Positions 23,295 to 32,855 of a stretch of 42,986 nucleotides of DNA are shown piece by piece. Source of the stretch: an uncultured Lachnospiraceae bacterium (GTDB taxonomy: Bacteria > Bacillota > Clostridia > Lachnospirales > Lachnospiraceae); NCBI GenBank assembly GCA_902774125.1, contig CACYHD010000009.1, forward strand, positions 1 to 42,986. Direction: 5' to 3'. The notes beneath the pieces were generated by a model. The model saw only the letters and a program-made list of their open reading frames with translations, was not told the origin of the DNA and ran no database searches. Each line of letters starts with the position of its first letter. Positions within the stretch are counted from its first letter, which is position 1. The translations under genes and the position numbers were made by a program.

Positions 23295-24446
23295 TTATCT
23301 TCTGACATACTTAGACAATATTGGCACAAGACTTCTAAGCGCCTCGATTGTTTGGTCTATCTGTTCTTCTGTATTATCATTGCACAAGCTGAATCTTACA
23401 GTTGACTTGAGCAAGTCTCTATCAATATCAATTGCCTTGAGCACTTCGCTTATAGCTGGTTTGTTGCTAGAACAAGCGCTTCCTGCAGAAATATATATTT
23501 CCTTATCTTCAAGGGAATGTAGCAATACCTCGCTTCCCACGTTAGTAAAGCTGGCACTTACAATGTGCGGTGCCCCCTCACTTCCCTTTTTGGAATTAAC
23601 ACTAACTCCATCTATAGTCATCAAACCATCTATAAGTCTGTCCTTGAGCTGTGTCATATGAGCCGCTCTGGCCTCTAGGTCATTGTATGCTAGATTGGCT
23701 GCAACACCTAATCCGGCAATTCCTGGAACGTTTTCTGTTCCAGATCTCATACCAAGCTGCTGACCGCCGCCAAAAATAATCGGTGACACTTTGCAGCCTT
23801 TTTTAATATACAAAAATCCAACGCCTTTAGGTCCATGGATTTTGTGACCACTTACAGACATCATATCCACGTTCATCTTTTTTGGTTTAATGTCTAACTT
23901 ACCAAAAGATTGAATTGCATCGACGTGAAAAACAACATTAGGATTGATTGATTTAACAAACTCACCGATTGCTGCAATGTCTTGGATACTTCCAATCTCA
24001 TTGTTAACATGCATAATTGAAACTAGAATTGTATCTTCATTCATAGCTTCCTTTAGGGCATCCATCTTAATCAAGCCATCGTGATCGACTGGCAAATATA
24101 TTACCTCAAAGCCCTGCTCTTCCAAAAACTTGAGAGGTGCCTTTACCGATGGGTGCTCAATACTTGTAGTAATAATTCGATTACCGCTTCGCTTATTGGC
24201 ATACGCTGTACCAATAAGTGCTGTATTATTAGACTCTGTTCCACCTGATGTGAACAAGATTTCTTTCTCATCCACCTTGAGAATGCTTGCAATATCCTGA
24301 GCTGTTTTTTTTACATATTTTTCTGCATCATATCCCACGTTGTGAAGAGATGATGGATTGCCAAAATCTTCAAGCATAACCTTATCTATTATTTCTCTTA
24401 CTTCTGGGGCCACAACAGTTGTAGCCGCATTGTCCAAATATATCAT
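23295..24446 (-). CDS. Cysteine desulfurase paired with ThiI
   Basis: A PLP enzyme that releases sulfur from cysteine as a persulfide. The start MIYLDNAATT is the class V aminotransferase hallmark. PLP lysine K202 is in SGHKIHGPKG, RSGTENVPGI follows, and the persulfide-forming C325 is in SAGSACSS. At 383 residues it is full length. The position immediately before thiI matches Bacillus nifZ-thiI, where the desulfurase is specific for tRNA thiolation. A general iron-sulfur role cannot be excluded, but no iscU or suf gene is nearby. GGAG precedes the ATG and 15 bases separate it from rsmE. Confidence 0.93.
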   Translation of the reverse strand: MIYLDNAATTVVAPEVREIIDKVMLEDFGNPSSLHNVGYDAEKYVKKTAQDIASILKVDEKEILFTSGGTESNNTALIGTAYANKRSGNRIITTSIEHPSVKAPLKFLEEQGFEVIYLPVDHDGLIKMDALKEAMNEDTILVSIMHVNNEIGSIQDIAAIGEFVKSINPNVVFHVDAIQSFGKLDIKPKKMNVDMMSVSGHKIHGPKGVGFLYIKKGCKVSPIIFGGGQQLGMRSGTENVPGIAGLGVAANLAYNDLEARAAHMTQLKDRLIDGLMTIDGVSVNSKKGSEGAPHIVSASFTNVGSEVLLHSLEDKEIYISAGSACSSNKPAISEVLKAIDIDRDLLKSTVRFSLCNDNTEEQIDQTIEALRSLVPILSKYVRR

Positions 24447-24461
24447 TATTACTCCTGTTTA

Positions 24462-25199
24462 TTATTCTTCGTTAAGATACATAAGAACTGACATAAGCAT
24501 CATTCCTGCTGTCTCAGTTCTAAGAATTCTTTTGCCCAGTGTTATTTCCTTGGCACCAATTTCTAGCGTCTTTTTCACCTCTTCAGGTGCAAAGCCCCCT
24601 TCCGGTCCAACGAATATTCCAACACTCATTCCCGGCTTAATCTGACTTAGCACATCTCTAGTATATGCCATGTTTTCAGATAGCTCGTAAGGCACAATTA
24701 TCACATCTAATTGCTTAGCTTGTGACAAAGCCTCATCATATGATACTACATTTGATACAGTTGGTACAATACCCCTTTTGGATTGCTTGGCAGCGGACTC
24801 TGCCTTGGCATTCCATTTCTGTATCTTTTTCTCTGCTTTTTTGTCGTCTAGCTTAACAATGCATCTAGACATTTTTACCGGCACAATTTGCTTAATTCCC
24901 AGTTCAATGTTTTTTTCGATGATTGTATCCATCTTGTCGCCCTTAGGAAGTCCCTGAAAAAGAACAACATCAATAGGAAGTTCTCTAGACTCTCTATTAA
25001 AATCCACAATATCCGCCACAACTTCAGTTTGGGATATTGAACTTATCTGGCATTCGTACTCATTGTCATTGCCATCGCTGATGAGAATCGTCTCCCCAAT
25101 TTGCATTCTAAGCACATTGGCAATATGATTCACATCTGTGCCTGTTATAACAATTTGATTTTCATTTATGCTGTTTTCATTTACAAAAAATCTGTGCAT
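24462..25199 (-). CDS. rsmE: 16S rRNA m3U1498 methyltransferase
   Basis: RsmE is a SPOUT-class SAM enzyme that methylates U1498 of 16S rRNA. The N-terminal PUA-like part begins MHRFFV and contains HIANVLRMQIGE. The catalytic knot shows VVLFQGLPKGDKMDTIIEK, IVPVKMSRC, the SAM-binding VGPEGGF and the closing GKRILRTETA. Its length of 245 is standard. Its ATG overlaps the TAA of prmA by one base, giving tight coupling. The order dnaJ-prmA-rsmE is common in Firmicutes. Confidence 0.95.
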   Translation of the reverse strand: MHRFFVNENSINENQIVITGTDVNHIANVLRMQIGETILISDGNDNEYECQISSISQTEVVADIVDFNRESRELPIDVVLFQGLPKGDKMDTIIEKNIELGIKQIVPVKMSRCIVKLDDKKAEKKIQKWNAKAESAAKQSKRGIVPTVSNVVSYDEALSQAKQLDVIIVPYELSENMAYTRDVLSQIKPGMSVGIFVGPEGGFAPEEVKKTLEIGAKEITLGKRILRTETAGMMLMSVLMYLNEE

Positions 25200-26191
25200 T
25201 ATTTTCTCCTAGCAACAACGCTTCGCCAATCTCCCTGGGCAATAAGTTCTACCACCTCAAGATTGTCATTATTGTTAACTGCATCTACTACATCATCTTC
25301 CTTCATATAAATAATTCCAGAAGAAATGAACAATCCGCCCGGCTTGAGGAATCTGTCCACAAATCCAGCTATCGGAATAATTACATCAGCCAAAATATTC
25401 GCAACGACAACATCATATTTTTTGTCCTCGTAGCGCTGCTTGAGCTCGTCATCTCCAATAATATCCCCAACAACTATTTCGATATCATCAGTAGGCTCGT
25501 TGTTCACCTCAAAATTTTCGTAAGAAGCTGTAATGGCCGCCGGATCAATGTCGCTCATATCCACATGCCCCGCACCAAGTTTTTTAGCAACAAGCGAAAG
25601 AATACCAGATCCGCATCCGATATCCAAAACAGAATTGCCTTCTCTCAGATGCTTGGCCAAACCTGTAATACATAGCTGGGTTGTCTCATGCTTGCCAGTT
25701 CCAAAAGCAGTTCCCGGATCAATTTCTATTAGCTTGTAATCTGCATATTGTGGTTCAAGTTTTTGCCATGTTGGCTTAATATAAAAATTTTCTACTGTAA
25801 AACCTTTGAAGTATTTTTTCCAATTATTGATCCAGTCCTCTTCCTTAGTTGACGACTTAACAATACTTCCTTCTCCAATATTGATGAAGCTGTTAGCCTC
25901 CTTGAGCTTAGTTCTTATTTGTTCAAGCAAAGCCTCATCGGCCGCCTCAATACTAGCTTGCTCATCAGGTCTGTTGTTCCTAGCCTTAGATGTATAAAAA
26001 CTTACATAAGCTACTCCGTCATCTTCTGGAAGATCTGCCAGATATCCGATAAACTGCGCTTCCATATCCTCCTTGGAAATCTGAAGATTATCTTCAATCT
26101 GAACTCCGGTAATTCCCAACTCAAGTAGCATACCTGCCACAAAATCTTCTGCTTCTGTAGTTGTTTTTATTCTATATTTGTTCCATTCCAT
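25199..26191 (-). CDS. prmA: Ribosomal protein L11 methyltransferase
   Basis: PrmA trimethylates lysines and the N-terminus of ribosomal protein L11. The 330-residue protein has an N-terminal substrate-binding domain and a Rossmann domain with GTGKHETTQLC, SVLDIGCGSGILSL (SAM binding), DIDPAAI and VVANILADVI, which carries the conserved NILA motif. GGAG precedes ATG by six bases. It lies between a GT-C glycosyltransferase gene and rsmE; the more usual upstream neighbour is dnaJ. Confidence 0.95.
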   Translation of the reverse strand: MEWNKYRIKTTTEAEDFVAGMLLELGITGVQIEDNLQISKEDMEAQFIGYLADLPEDDGVAYVSFYTSKARNNRPDEQASIEAADEALLEQIRTKLKEANSFINIGEGSIVKSSTKEEDWINNWKKYFKGFTVENFYIKPTWQKLEPQYADYKLIEIDPGTAFGTGKHETTQLCITGLAKHLREGNSVLDIGCGSGILSLVAKKLGAGHVDMSDIDPAAITASYENFEVNNEPTDDIEIVVGDIIGDDELKQRYEDKKYDVVVANILADVIIPIAGFVDRFLKPGGLFISSGIIYMKEDDVVDAVNNNDNLEVVELIAQGDWRSVVARRK

Positions 26192-26214
26192 TTTTTACTC
26201 CATGCAGCCAACGA

Positions 26215-27681
26215 CTATTTTTTAGTCAGCATATAGGCATCTGCCCATTCTTCCTGCTGATATTTAGTTCCAACATATTCAGCCTTGTAGTAATCAGTGA
26301 ACATACTGCTAGGCTGCGTCTTACAAGGCACTAGCAACAATACCCTGTTGTATTTCTTGTGATCGAATTTGTCAATAAAATACGTATGTGGATATGGGTT
26401 GGCCGCCTCTTTTTGTGTCTGCCTAGCATAAATTGGTAACTTATCATCATAGTAAGCGATTACCGCCGAAAACGTTCCGTTAATATCTGTTACGCAAGCA
26501 TCAGCTTTGTGTTTTTGAAGTCTCTCAGTTGTAAGCATACTTTTTATATCGCGATATTCAATCTTATATTGATGAACATAATTGAAACATCCACCAATAA
26601 TTACAATCGCCAAAACTAGAGCGCTTATCCACTTGTTGTTGATTTCTCCAAGCACTATAGCTGCAAACAACAGCAACAAAGGAATAGTCGGTACAATATA
26701 TCTAGTTATAAACACCGGCTTGTAAGCCACAGAAACACCAATTCCAATAACCATAACAAATATTGGAACTAGAATAGCTAGAATAGCCAATGCATTGTTT
26801 TTATTTTTGAGCTTGATTATTGCATAAATAAACGCTGCCAAAAACATTAAACAACAAACATAAAAAAATGTTTTGCACAACCACTCGTAATGCGGAATTA
26901 CATTGATTCCAAAAACGCTTTTGAGATAACCAATAACTGTACTTCTAGTAATAGGCGGTATCCAAAAACCATTGTCAGACTTTTCCTTGAGCTGGCCTAG
27001 CAACTTGCCAAGCCAAGGGATAAAGCCAATGGCCATAACTGCTGTTGCTATTATGAGTTGTTTAAGTTTTTCTCTTTTGTTTTTGATTACAAAAACTAAC
27101 AATTCCAGAAAAACAATTCCAGCTGCCATCAATGCAAAATAGTGTGTGTAAGCACTGCACAATGTAAACAATGCATAAAGAACAATATTGATTTTTTTGT
27201 CCTCAGAATAAACCTTGTATGCATATATTGCAGACATAAAAACAAACATTGCAGCTAATGAATACATTCTGACTTCAAGCGAATAAGCTAACATAAATGG
27301 ATAGAACAAAAACAATACCATAAACATAATGGCTGTTCTTTCATTTATTATTTTTCTTATGTGATATCCGCCAAATGCGATAATTGCAATGTATGTAATA
27401 ATTGAAAATATTTTGGCACTAAGTAAGCTGTAGCCAAATGGATATGTAAATATTTTGAGCAATATGTAATAAAGCGGCGGATGAACGTCTGCTGCTGTGA
27501 TGCTGCACATATCACCAAAGCTATGCTTTAACATAGCAAAAGTGTATGCCTCGTCGCCCCATACACTTTTTCCGCCAACAATTATTAAATATGCCAAAAT
27601 GCTTAAAACTATTACTGAAAAGTAAGCTTTCCAGTAATAGTTTTTGTTAGAGTGTTCTATAGTTGCTTTATTAGTTTGCAT
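26215..27681 (-). CDS. GT-C-fold membrane glycosyltransferase (GT39/ArnT-like)
   Basis: An integral membrane protein of 488 residues with about ten hydrophobic helices. After the first helix (about 20-36) the loop holds GDEAYT (D43, E44) and further on DVHPPLYY (D65, H67), the acidic-residue and HPP pattern of protein O-mannosyltransferase/ArnT-type enzymes that use lipid-linked sugars. The last 110 residues form an extracytoplasmic domain. It probably adds sugar to a surface polymer or protein; donor and acceptor cannot be read from sequence. It starts ten bases after dnaJ, inside the heat-shock operon and between dnaJ and prmA, which are usually adjacent. Codon use looks like its neighbours. 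Confidence 0.82.
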   Translation of the reverse strand: MQTNKATIEHSNKNYYWKAYFSVIVLSILAYLIIVGGKSVWGDEAYTFAMLKHSFGDMCSITAADVHPPLYYILLKIFTYPFGYSLLSAKIFSIITYIAIIAFGGYHIRKIINERTAIMFMVLFLFYPFMLAYSLEVRMYSLAAMFVFMSAIYAYKVYSEDKKINIVLYALFTLCSAYTHYFALMAAGIVFLELLVFVIKNKREKLKQLIIATAVMAIGFIPWLGKLLGQLKEKSDNGFWIPPITRSTVIGYLKSVFGINVIPHYEWLCKTFFYVCCLMFLAAFIYAIIKLKNKNNALAILAILVPIFVMVIGIGVSVAYKPVFITRYIVPTIPLLLLFAAIVLGEINNKWISALVLAIVIIGGCFNYVHQYKIEYRDIKSMLTTERLQKHKADACVTDINGTFSAVIAYYDDKLPIYARQTQKEAANPYPHTYFIDKFDHKKYNRVLLLVPCKTQPSSMFTDYYKAEYVGTKYQQEEWADAYMLTKK

Positions 27682-27691
27682 AATACTCTCC

Positions 27692-28801
27692 CTACTTATT
27701 CATAGCCTTGTCAAAAGCCTTAAGAGCTTTCTTCTGTTCCGAATTCATTTTGGTTGGAACGTCAACTATAAGTGTTGTATATTGATGTCCTCTGCTCTTA
27801 GGGTTATGTACATTGCAAACACCCTTATGTTTCAAACGAATGCGTGTGCCATTCTGTGTACCGCCCTTAATAGGGAACTTAACATCGCCATCGACAGTTT
27901 TGACTATAATATCATCACCCAAAGCCGCCTGAGCAAAGCTAATATGCTCTGTTGTATAAATATCCATTCCCTCTCTTCCAAACTTGGAACTTGGAGTTAC
28001 ACGAATATTGACAAGCAAGTCGCCTCTAGGACCGCCGTTAATACCTGGCTCGCCCTCGCCACTTATTCTAATTGAATTCATATCGTCGATACCGGCTGGA
28101 ATGTCCACCTCAATAGTTTTCTTAGTCTGAATATAACCAACACCATTACAGTCTGGACATTTTTCTTTGATAATCTTGCCCTCGCCGTGACATTGTGGAC
28201 AAGATGTAACTGACTGAACAGTTCCAAACATAGACTGCTGCTGTCTTACTGTCTGACCACTACCGTTACATGTTGGACAAGTTTCAGGGCTTGTTCCCGC
28301 CTTAGCACCAGAGCCATGACATGATTCACATTCCTTCTTATAGTTGATCTGAATGTTTTTCTTAACGCCTGCGATTGCTTCCTCAAAAGTAATGCGCATC
28401 ATTATTCTAACATCTGCACCACGTCTAGGTCCATTGTTTCTTCTAGCGCCACGACTTCTTCCGCCGCCAAAAATATCGCCAAAAATATCACCAAAGCCGC
28501 CAAATATGTCACCGAAATCGAACTGGCTAAAGTCAAATCCGCCTCCTGGGTTGCCGCCTTCGAATGCAGCATGACCAAATTGATCGTACTGTCTACGCTT
28601 TTCTGCATCAGACAAAACAGCATAAGCCTCTGATGCTTCCTTGAACTTCACCTCAGCTTGCTTTTTTGTCTCCTCATCCTTGTCAGCGTTAACGTCTGGA
28701 TGGTATTTTTTTGCCACATTTCTATATGCTTTTTTTATTTCAGCGTCCGTTGCGTTTTTGCTCACGCCTAGGACTTCATAATAATCTCTTTTGTTTGCCA
28801 T
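27692..28801 (-). CDS. dnaJ: Chaperone DnaJ (Hsp40)
   Basis: DnaJ delivers substrates to DnaK and stimulates its ATPase. The J-domain (1-70) contains the HPD tripeptide in KKYHPDVN. A Gly/Phe-rich linker (about 75-120) includes [13 protein letters not shown]. Four CxxCxGxG zinc repeats follow ([32 protein letters not shown]), then the two C-terminal beta domains. Its length of 369 is normal. AAGGAA precedes the ATG. It is separated from dnaK by 172 bases filled with hairpins, an unusually large gap for this pair. Confidence 0.98.
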   Translation of the reverse strand: MANKRDYYEVLGVSKNATDAEIKKAYRNVAKKYHPDVNADKDEETKKQAEVKFKEASEAYAVLSDAEKRRQYDQFGHAAFEGGNPGGGFDFSQFDFGDIFGGFGDIFGDIFGGGRSRGARRNNGPRRGADVRIMMRITFEEAIAGVKKNIQINYKKECESCHGSGAKAGTSPETCPTCNGSGQTVRQQQSMFGTVQSVTSCPQCHGEGKIIKEKCPDCNGVGYIQTKKTIEVDIPAGIDDMNSIRISGEGEPGINGGPRGDLLVNIRVTPSSKFGREGMDIYTTEHISFAQAALGDDIIVKTVDGDVKFPIKGGTQNGTRIRLKHKGVCNVHNPKSRGHQYTTLIVDVPTKMNSEQKKALKAFDKAMNK

Positions 28802-28826
28802 TATTTATTCCTTCTAAAACATATTT

Positions 28827-28980
28827 CAACAGACGGTATATAACCGCCTGTTGATATAGATTCTGTAGTTCCGACCTTACTCAGCTGCAGTGGAAGCAGC
28901 TTCGTAACTCTGCTTTCAGCAGAGCACACCTTCGGTGTGGGTATATCGGTCTAAAAAATCTCCATCTGATTTTTTAGACC
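28827..28980 (-). promoter_or_regulatory. Cluster of five hairpins between dnaK and dnaJ
   Basis: In minus-strand order: a 13-bp perfect stem (28980-28968 with 28960-28948) that includes the dnaK stop; a 6-bp stem (28939-28934 with 28930-28925); a 7-bp stem (28924-28918 with 28914-28908); a 6-bp stem (28901-28896 with 28888-28883); and an 11-bp stem with one wobble (28853-28843 with 28837-28827) ending 26 bases before dnaJ. None is followed by a good T run, so simple termination is unlikely. An RNA-processing, stability or translation-control role is inferred. Confidence 0.7.
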
Positions 28981-30845
28981 TCTGTATACTCTCCGTCAAC
29001 TACACCTGCATCATCTGCATTGTCTGTAGCTGTTGCACCTTCTGTCTGCTGTGCACCCTGAGCAGCCTGTGCTGCCTGAGCTGCCTGCTCGTACATCTTA
29101 GTGAATACTGGCTGTCCAGCGTTCATAAGTTTTTCCTGAGCATCTTTGATTTCCTGAACAGTTTCATCAGAGATTTCTTCACCGTCTTTGCACTTCTCAA
29201 GAATTGCTTTTAGGTTGTCGATTTCTTTCTGAACTGTAGCCTTCTCATCTTCAGTAATCTTGTCGCCTGCTTCCTTAAGAGCCTGCTCTGTACTACTTAC
29301 GATTGACTCAGCACCGTTCTTTGTCTCGATAGCTTCCTTGCGCTTCTTATCCTGTGCTTCGAACTCAGCAGCTTCCTTAACTGCCTTATCGATATCTTCT
29401 TCTGACATGTTAGAACCAGCTGTAATTGTGATGTGCTGTTCCTTACCTGTTCCAAGATCCTTAGCAGTAACGTTTACGATACCGTTAGCATCAATATCAA
29501 ATGTAACTTCGATCTGAGGGATTCCTCTTGGAGCTGGTGCAATACCATCTAGACGGAATCTACCTAGACTCTTGTTATCTCTAGCAAATTCTCTCTCACC
29601 CTGTACTACGTTAATATCAACACTTGGCTGATTGTCTTCTGCAGTTGAGAAAATCTGACTCTTCTTAGTAGGAATTGTTGTGTTTCTCTCGATTAGGTGA
29701 GTTGCGATACCACCCATTGTCTCGATTGAAAGTGTAAGTGGAGTTACATCTAATAGAAGGATGTCTCCAGCACCTTCGTCACCAGCAAGCTTACCACCCT
29801 GGATTGAAGCACCAAGAGCTACACACTCATCTGGGTTCATCTTCTTAGATGGCTCCTTACCTGTTAGCTGTTTTACCTTGTCCTGTACAGCAGGGATTCT
29901 TGTAGAACCACCAACTAGTAGAACCATTCCTAATTCTGATGCTGTAATACCTGCATCTCTAAGAGCGTTCTGTACTGGAACTGCTGTTCTCTCAACAAGG
30001 TCTCTTGTTAATTCATCAAACTTAGCCTTTGTAATTGTCATATTCAAGTGCTGTGGACCCTGCTCGTTAGCTGTGATATATGGTAGGTTGATTTCAACCT
30101 GAGAAGCTGAAGATAATTTCTTTTTAGCATCCTCTGCCTCAGCTTTAACTCTCTCCATAGCCATCTTATCTGTTGTTAGGTCGATACCTGTCTGAGCCTT
30201 GAATTCCTCAACCATGTAATCCATAACCTTCTTATCAAAGTCGTCACCACCAAGCTTGTTGTCACCAGATGTTGCAAGAACTTCGATAACACCATCACCG
30301 ATATCGATGATTGAAACGTCAAATGTACCACCACCAAGGTCGTATACCATAATCTTCTGCTCGCCTTCGTTATCAAGACCGTAAGCCAATGCTGCTGCTG
30401 TAGGCTCGTTGATAATTCTCTTTACTTCAAGACCTGCGATCTTACCAGCATCTTTTGTAGCCTGACGCTGAGCATCGTTGAAGTAAGCAGGAACTGTAAT
30501 AACAGCCTCTGTAACTTTTTCACCTAGATAAGCTTCTGCATCAGCTTTAAGTTTCTGAAGTACCATAGCTGAGATAGCCTGTGGTGTGTAATCATTACCG
30601 TTAATGTTTACCTTGTAATCTGTACCCATATGTCTCTTGATTGAAGAGATAGTACCGTCTGCATTAGTTACTGCCTGACGTTTTGCGTTGTCACCAACTA
30701 GTCTCTCACCATCTTTTTTGAATGCAACTACTGATGGAGTTGTTCTTGAACCTTCAGCGTTAGTTATAACTGTTGGCTCTCCACCTTCCATTACTGCTAC
30801 ACATGAGTTTGTTGTTCCTAAGTCAATACCAATTATTTTTCCCAT
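28974..30845 (-). CDS. dnaK: Chaperone DnaK (Hsp70)
   Basis: DnaK is the ATP-driven chaperone of the GrpE-DnaK-DnaJ system. The ATPase domain opens with [16 protein letters not shown] and contains [14 protein letters not shown] and [12 protein letters not shown]. The substrate-binding domain begins after [11 protein letters not shown], and the C-terminal tail is Ala/Gln-rich with an acidic end. The 623 residues lack the N-terminal-domain insertion seen in Gram-negative DnaK. AGGAGG precedes the ATG. It lies in the hrcA operon 83 bases after grpE. Confidence 0.99.
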   Translation of the reverse strand: MGKIIGIDLGTTNSCVAVMEGGEPTVITNAEGSRTTPSVVAFKKDGERLVGDNAKRQAVTNADGTISSIKRHMGTDYKVNINGNDYTPQAISAMVLQKLKADAEAYLGEKVTEAVITVPAYFNDAQRQATKDAGKIAGLEVKRIINEPTAAALAYGLDNEGEQKIMVYDLGGGTFDVSIIDIGDGVIEVLATSGDNKLGGDDFDKKVMDYMVEEFKAQTGIDLTTDKMAMERVKAEAEDAKKKLSSASQVEINLPYITANEQGPQHLNMTITKAKFDELTRDLVERTAVPVQNALRDAGITASELGMVLLVGGSTRIPAVQDKVKQLTGKEPSKKMNPDECVALGASIQGGKLAGDEGAGDILLLDVTPLTLSIETMGGIATHLIERNTTIPTKKSQIFSTAEDNQPSVDINVVQGEREFARDNKSLGRFRLDGIAPAPRGIPQIEVTFDIDANGIVNVTAKDLGTGKEQHITITAGSNMSEEDIDKAVKEAAEFEAQDKKRKEAIETKNGAESIVSSTEQALKEAGDKITEDEKATVQKEIDNLKAILEKCKDGEEISDETVQEIKDAQEKLMNAGQPVFTKMYEQAAQAAQAAQGAQQTEGATATDNADDAGVVDGEYTEV

Positions 30846-30928
30846 TTTTATTACCTCCTAATTTTGCCTTATGGCTTTTATAGTTTGTTATCTTTTTTTA
30901 TATATAAACCCTTGCGGGATTATTGTCG

Positions 30929-31510
30929 CTAATTAGCAACTTTTACCATGCTGTGTCTTATAACTGAATCTTTGTACTTATAACCTTTTTGGAATTCTTC
31001 AGTTATAATCTGCTCTCCGACTTCGTCGTTTTCTTCGTGCATTACAGCATTGTGGAAATCCGGATCAAATTCCTTGCCCTCTGCCTCAATTGGTTCAACA
31101 CCAATATCAGTCAAAGTATCAACAAGCTGCTTATATATGAGATTCATTCCCTCGCCAACAGGGCTCTTAAGGTCATCCTCGCTTAGCGCTTTGATTCCTC
31201 TTTCGAAGTTATCAACAATAGGTAGAATCTTTTCTATAATGTTGCTTGCCCCCATCTCGTACATTGATGATTTTTCTTTTTCATTACGAGAACGGAAGTT
31301 TTGGAATTCAGCAAAAAGTCTTGTGTACTTGTCAGTCATCTCTTCGAGTTCTTCTTTGAGCTGTTCCTTTTTGGATTTCTTTTTTTCTTTTTTATCCTCA
31401 GAAGCTTTCTTAGTTGTGTCAGCACCTTCGTTATCAACAGTGCCCTCAGCCTGTTCTTCTACAGTCTGTTCAACTTTTTCTTCCATAGACTCATTAGTTT
31501 TTTCACTCAT
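30929..31510 (-). CDS. grpE: Nucleotide exchange factor GrpE
   Basis: GrpE releases ADP from DnaK. The 193-residue protein has a disordered, highly charged N-terminus (residues 1-50, Glu- and Lys-rich), a long coiled coil starting near LEEMTDKYTRLFAEFQNFRSR, and the C-terminal beta domain with DFHNAVMHEEND and GYKYKDSVIRHSMVKVAN. GGAG lies before the ATG. It is the second gene after hrcA in the CIRCE-controlled operon. Confidence 0.97.
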   Translation of the reverse strand: MSEKTNESMEEKVEQTVEEQAEGTVDNEGADTTKKASEDKKEKKKSKKEQLKEELEEMTDKYTRLFAEFQNFRSRNEKEKSSMYEMGASNIIEKILPIVDNFERGIKALSEDDLKSPVGEGMNLIYKQLVDTLTDIGVEPIEAEGKEFDPDFHNAVMHEENDEVGEQIITEEFQKGYKYKDSVIRHSMVKVAN

Positions 31511-31546
31511 CTATATCATCTCCTTGTCCTAGTCTAATACTTAGCG

Positions 31547-32662
31547 CTATTCCTCACCGCTATCATCAGGCTCCTTGGAGCTTGTTAGCAAGTTGTTGAG
31601 GCTTGTGCTGCTCTCGATAGCTCTGTTCATTTTGGAACTGTCGTCAAAGGTTTCGCTTATTTTTTGCTTAACCTCTCTCAAAGTATCGACTACCTTTTCG
31701 TAATCCATTCGCTTAGGACCAATAATACCAATCGTTCCCTTGAAGCCGTCCTTGAGCTCGTATGTTGCTGTGACAACGCTACAATCTTTCATAGCCTGAA
31801 CCGGTGTTTCATTACCGATGTAAACTTGAATGCCTGTCTCATCATCGCCTTCACCTAGAAGCTCCTTGAGCTGTGTTTTTTCTTCCAATGTTGTTAGAAG
31901 TTGACTAGCTCTTTCTTTGTCGCTTAGCTCTGGATACTTAAAAATGTTTGTGGCTCCTGAGGTATAAATCTTCATCTGCTCCTCAGTGGCGATAGCTTCT
32001 GTAATGGCCTTCATCACTTCGTTAATCAAATGTTCTAGGTTAGGTGCCTGAGAAGTGAGTGCCGATATAACTCCCAGATTAATTTCTTCAAGAGTCATAC
32101 CTGCCAAAGCTGTGTTCATAGCCACATTGAGACGAACTATCATTTCCTGATCAACGTTATCTCTTATATCAAGAATCTTGTTGATGACACGGTTTCTATC
32201 AGAAACTACTGTACAAAGCAACTGATTTTCTCCTAACAGTGACAATTGGACGAACTTGATTTTGTGTCCTTTAGACTTAGGAGCTGCAACCATAGTAGTG
32301 TAATTAGTACTATTGGCAAGCACCTTGGCCATATTTTCCAGCATGGCGTCCATCTTGTCCATCTTCTCAATAATCAGCTCTTCGCGCTTAGAAACATCCT
32401 TCTCACGCTTATCAATGCTTGTCAGCATATGATCAACGTAAAACCTATAGCCCTTGTCTGTTGGAATTCTTCCTGCCGATGTATGAGGCTGAACAATGTA
32501 TCCCTCATCCTCAAGATCTGACATCTCATTTCTGATTGTTGCTGAGCTTATATTCAAGTCTGGCAACTTCGAAATAGTTCTAGAACCAACCGGCTCTCCT
32601 GTCTCTAAGTAGTTACGAATGATAGCGTCTAGGATTTTTACTTTTCTCTCATTTAATTCCAT
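31547..32662 (-). CDS. hrcA: Heat-inducible transcription repressor HrcA
   Basis: HrcA binds CIRCE and represses chaperone operons, with activity tuned by GroEL. The winged helix is in the first 90 residues (LNERKVKILDAIIRNYLETGEPVGSRTI, SSATIRNEMSDLEDEGYI, HTSAGRIPTDKGYRFYVD). A GAF-like dimer core follows. I place the start at 32662, with AAGGAG seven bases upstream, giving 371 residues. An in-frame upstream ATG at 32731 would lie inside the CIRCE operator and adds 23 unrelated residues. It is the first gene of the operon, as in most Firmicutes. Confidence 0.97.
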   Translation of the reverse strand: MELNERKVKILDAIIRNYLETGEPVGSRTISKLPDLNISSATIRNEMSDLEDEGYIVQPHTSAGRIPTDKGYRFYVDHMLTSIDKREKDVSKREELIIEKMDKMDAMLENMAKVLANSTNYTTMVAAPKSKGHKIKFVQLSLLGENQLLCTVVSDRNRVINKILDIRDNVDQEMIVRLNVAMNTALAGMTLEEINLGVISALTSQAPNLEHLINEVMKAITEAIATEEQMKIYTSGATNIFKYPELSDKERASQLLTTLEEKTQLKELLGEGDDETGIQVYIGNETPVQAMKDCSVVTATYELKDGFKGTIGIIGPKRMDYEKVVDTLREVKQKISETFDDSSKMNRAIESSTSLNNLLTSSKEPDDSGEE

Positions 32663-32720
32663 AGCAAATCTCCTTAGGATAGTTGTTAAACAGCTCTTTT
32701 TTAAGAACTTTTTCAACTTG

Positions 32721-32747
32721 TTAGCACTCACCTTGTTCGAGTGCTAA
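32721..32747. promoter_or_regulatory. CIRCE operator
   Basis: A perfect TTAGCACTC-N9-GAGTGCTAA palindrome lies between the hrcA promoter and the hrcA start, within the predicted transcribed leader. It is the canonical binding site of HrcA, so the operon represses itself. Confidence 0.98.
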
Positions 32748-32763
32748 TCACTATCTACAATGA

Positions 32764-32791
32764 ATTATACGCTTTAAAAGTTAAATGTCAA
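32764..32791 (-). promoter_or_regulatory. Consensus sigma-A promoter of the hrcA operon
   Basis: Both boxes are perfect: TTGACA (32786-32791) and TATAAT (32764-32769), spacer 16 bases. The predicted start of transcription is about eight bases before CIRCE. Confidence 0.9.
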
Positions 32792-32803
32792 CATTTTATT
32801 TGT

Positions 32804-32846
32804 AAAAAAAATGTTAATAAGGTTTTTCCGCCTCATTAACATTTTT
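32804..32846 (-). terminator. Intrinsic terminator after the 348-aa secreted protein gene
   Basis: A 12-bp stem (32807-32818 with 32835-32846) is followed on the minus strand by a T run. It ends immediately before the -35 box of the hrcA promoter, so it insulates the heat-shock operon. Confidence 0.88.
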
Positions 32847-32855
32847 CTACTATAT

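Noticed and set aside
28948-28980. The 13-bp hairpin at the dnaK stop as a simple terminator
   Set aside because: No T tract follows on the minus strand, and dnaJ beyond it has no evident promoter of its own.
31050-31532. A 160-codon plus-strand ORF opposite grpE
   Set aside because: Antisense to a clear gene, no ribosome site, and a composition (Ser/Leu-rich) typical of the complement of Lys/Glu-rich coding sequence.
32663-32731. Longer hrcA start at 32731
   Set aside because: It would place the start codon inside the CIRCE operator and adds residues not found in HrcA, while the start at 32662 has AAGGAG.
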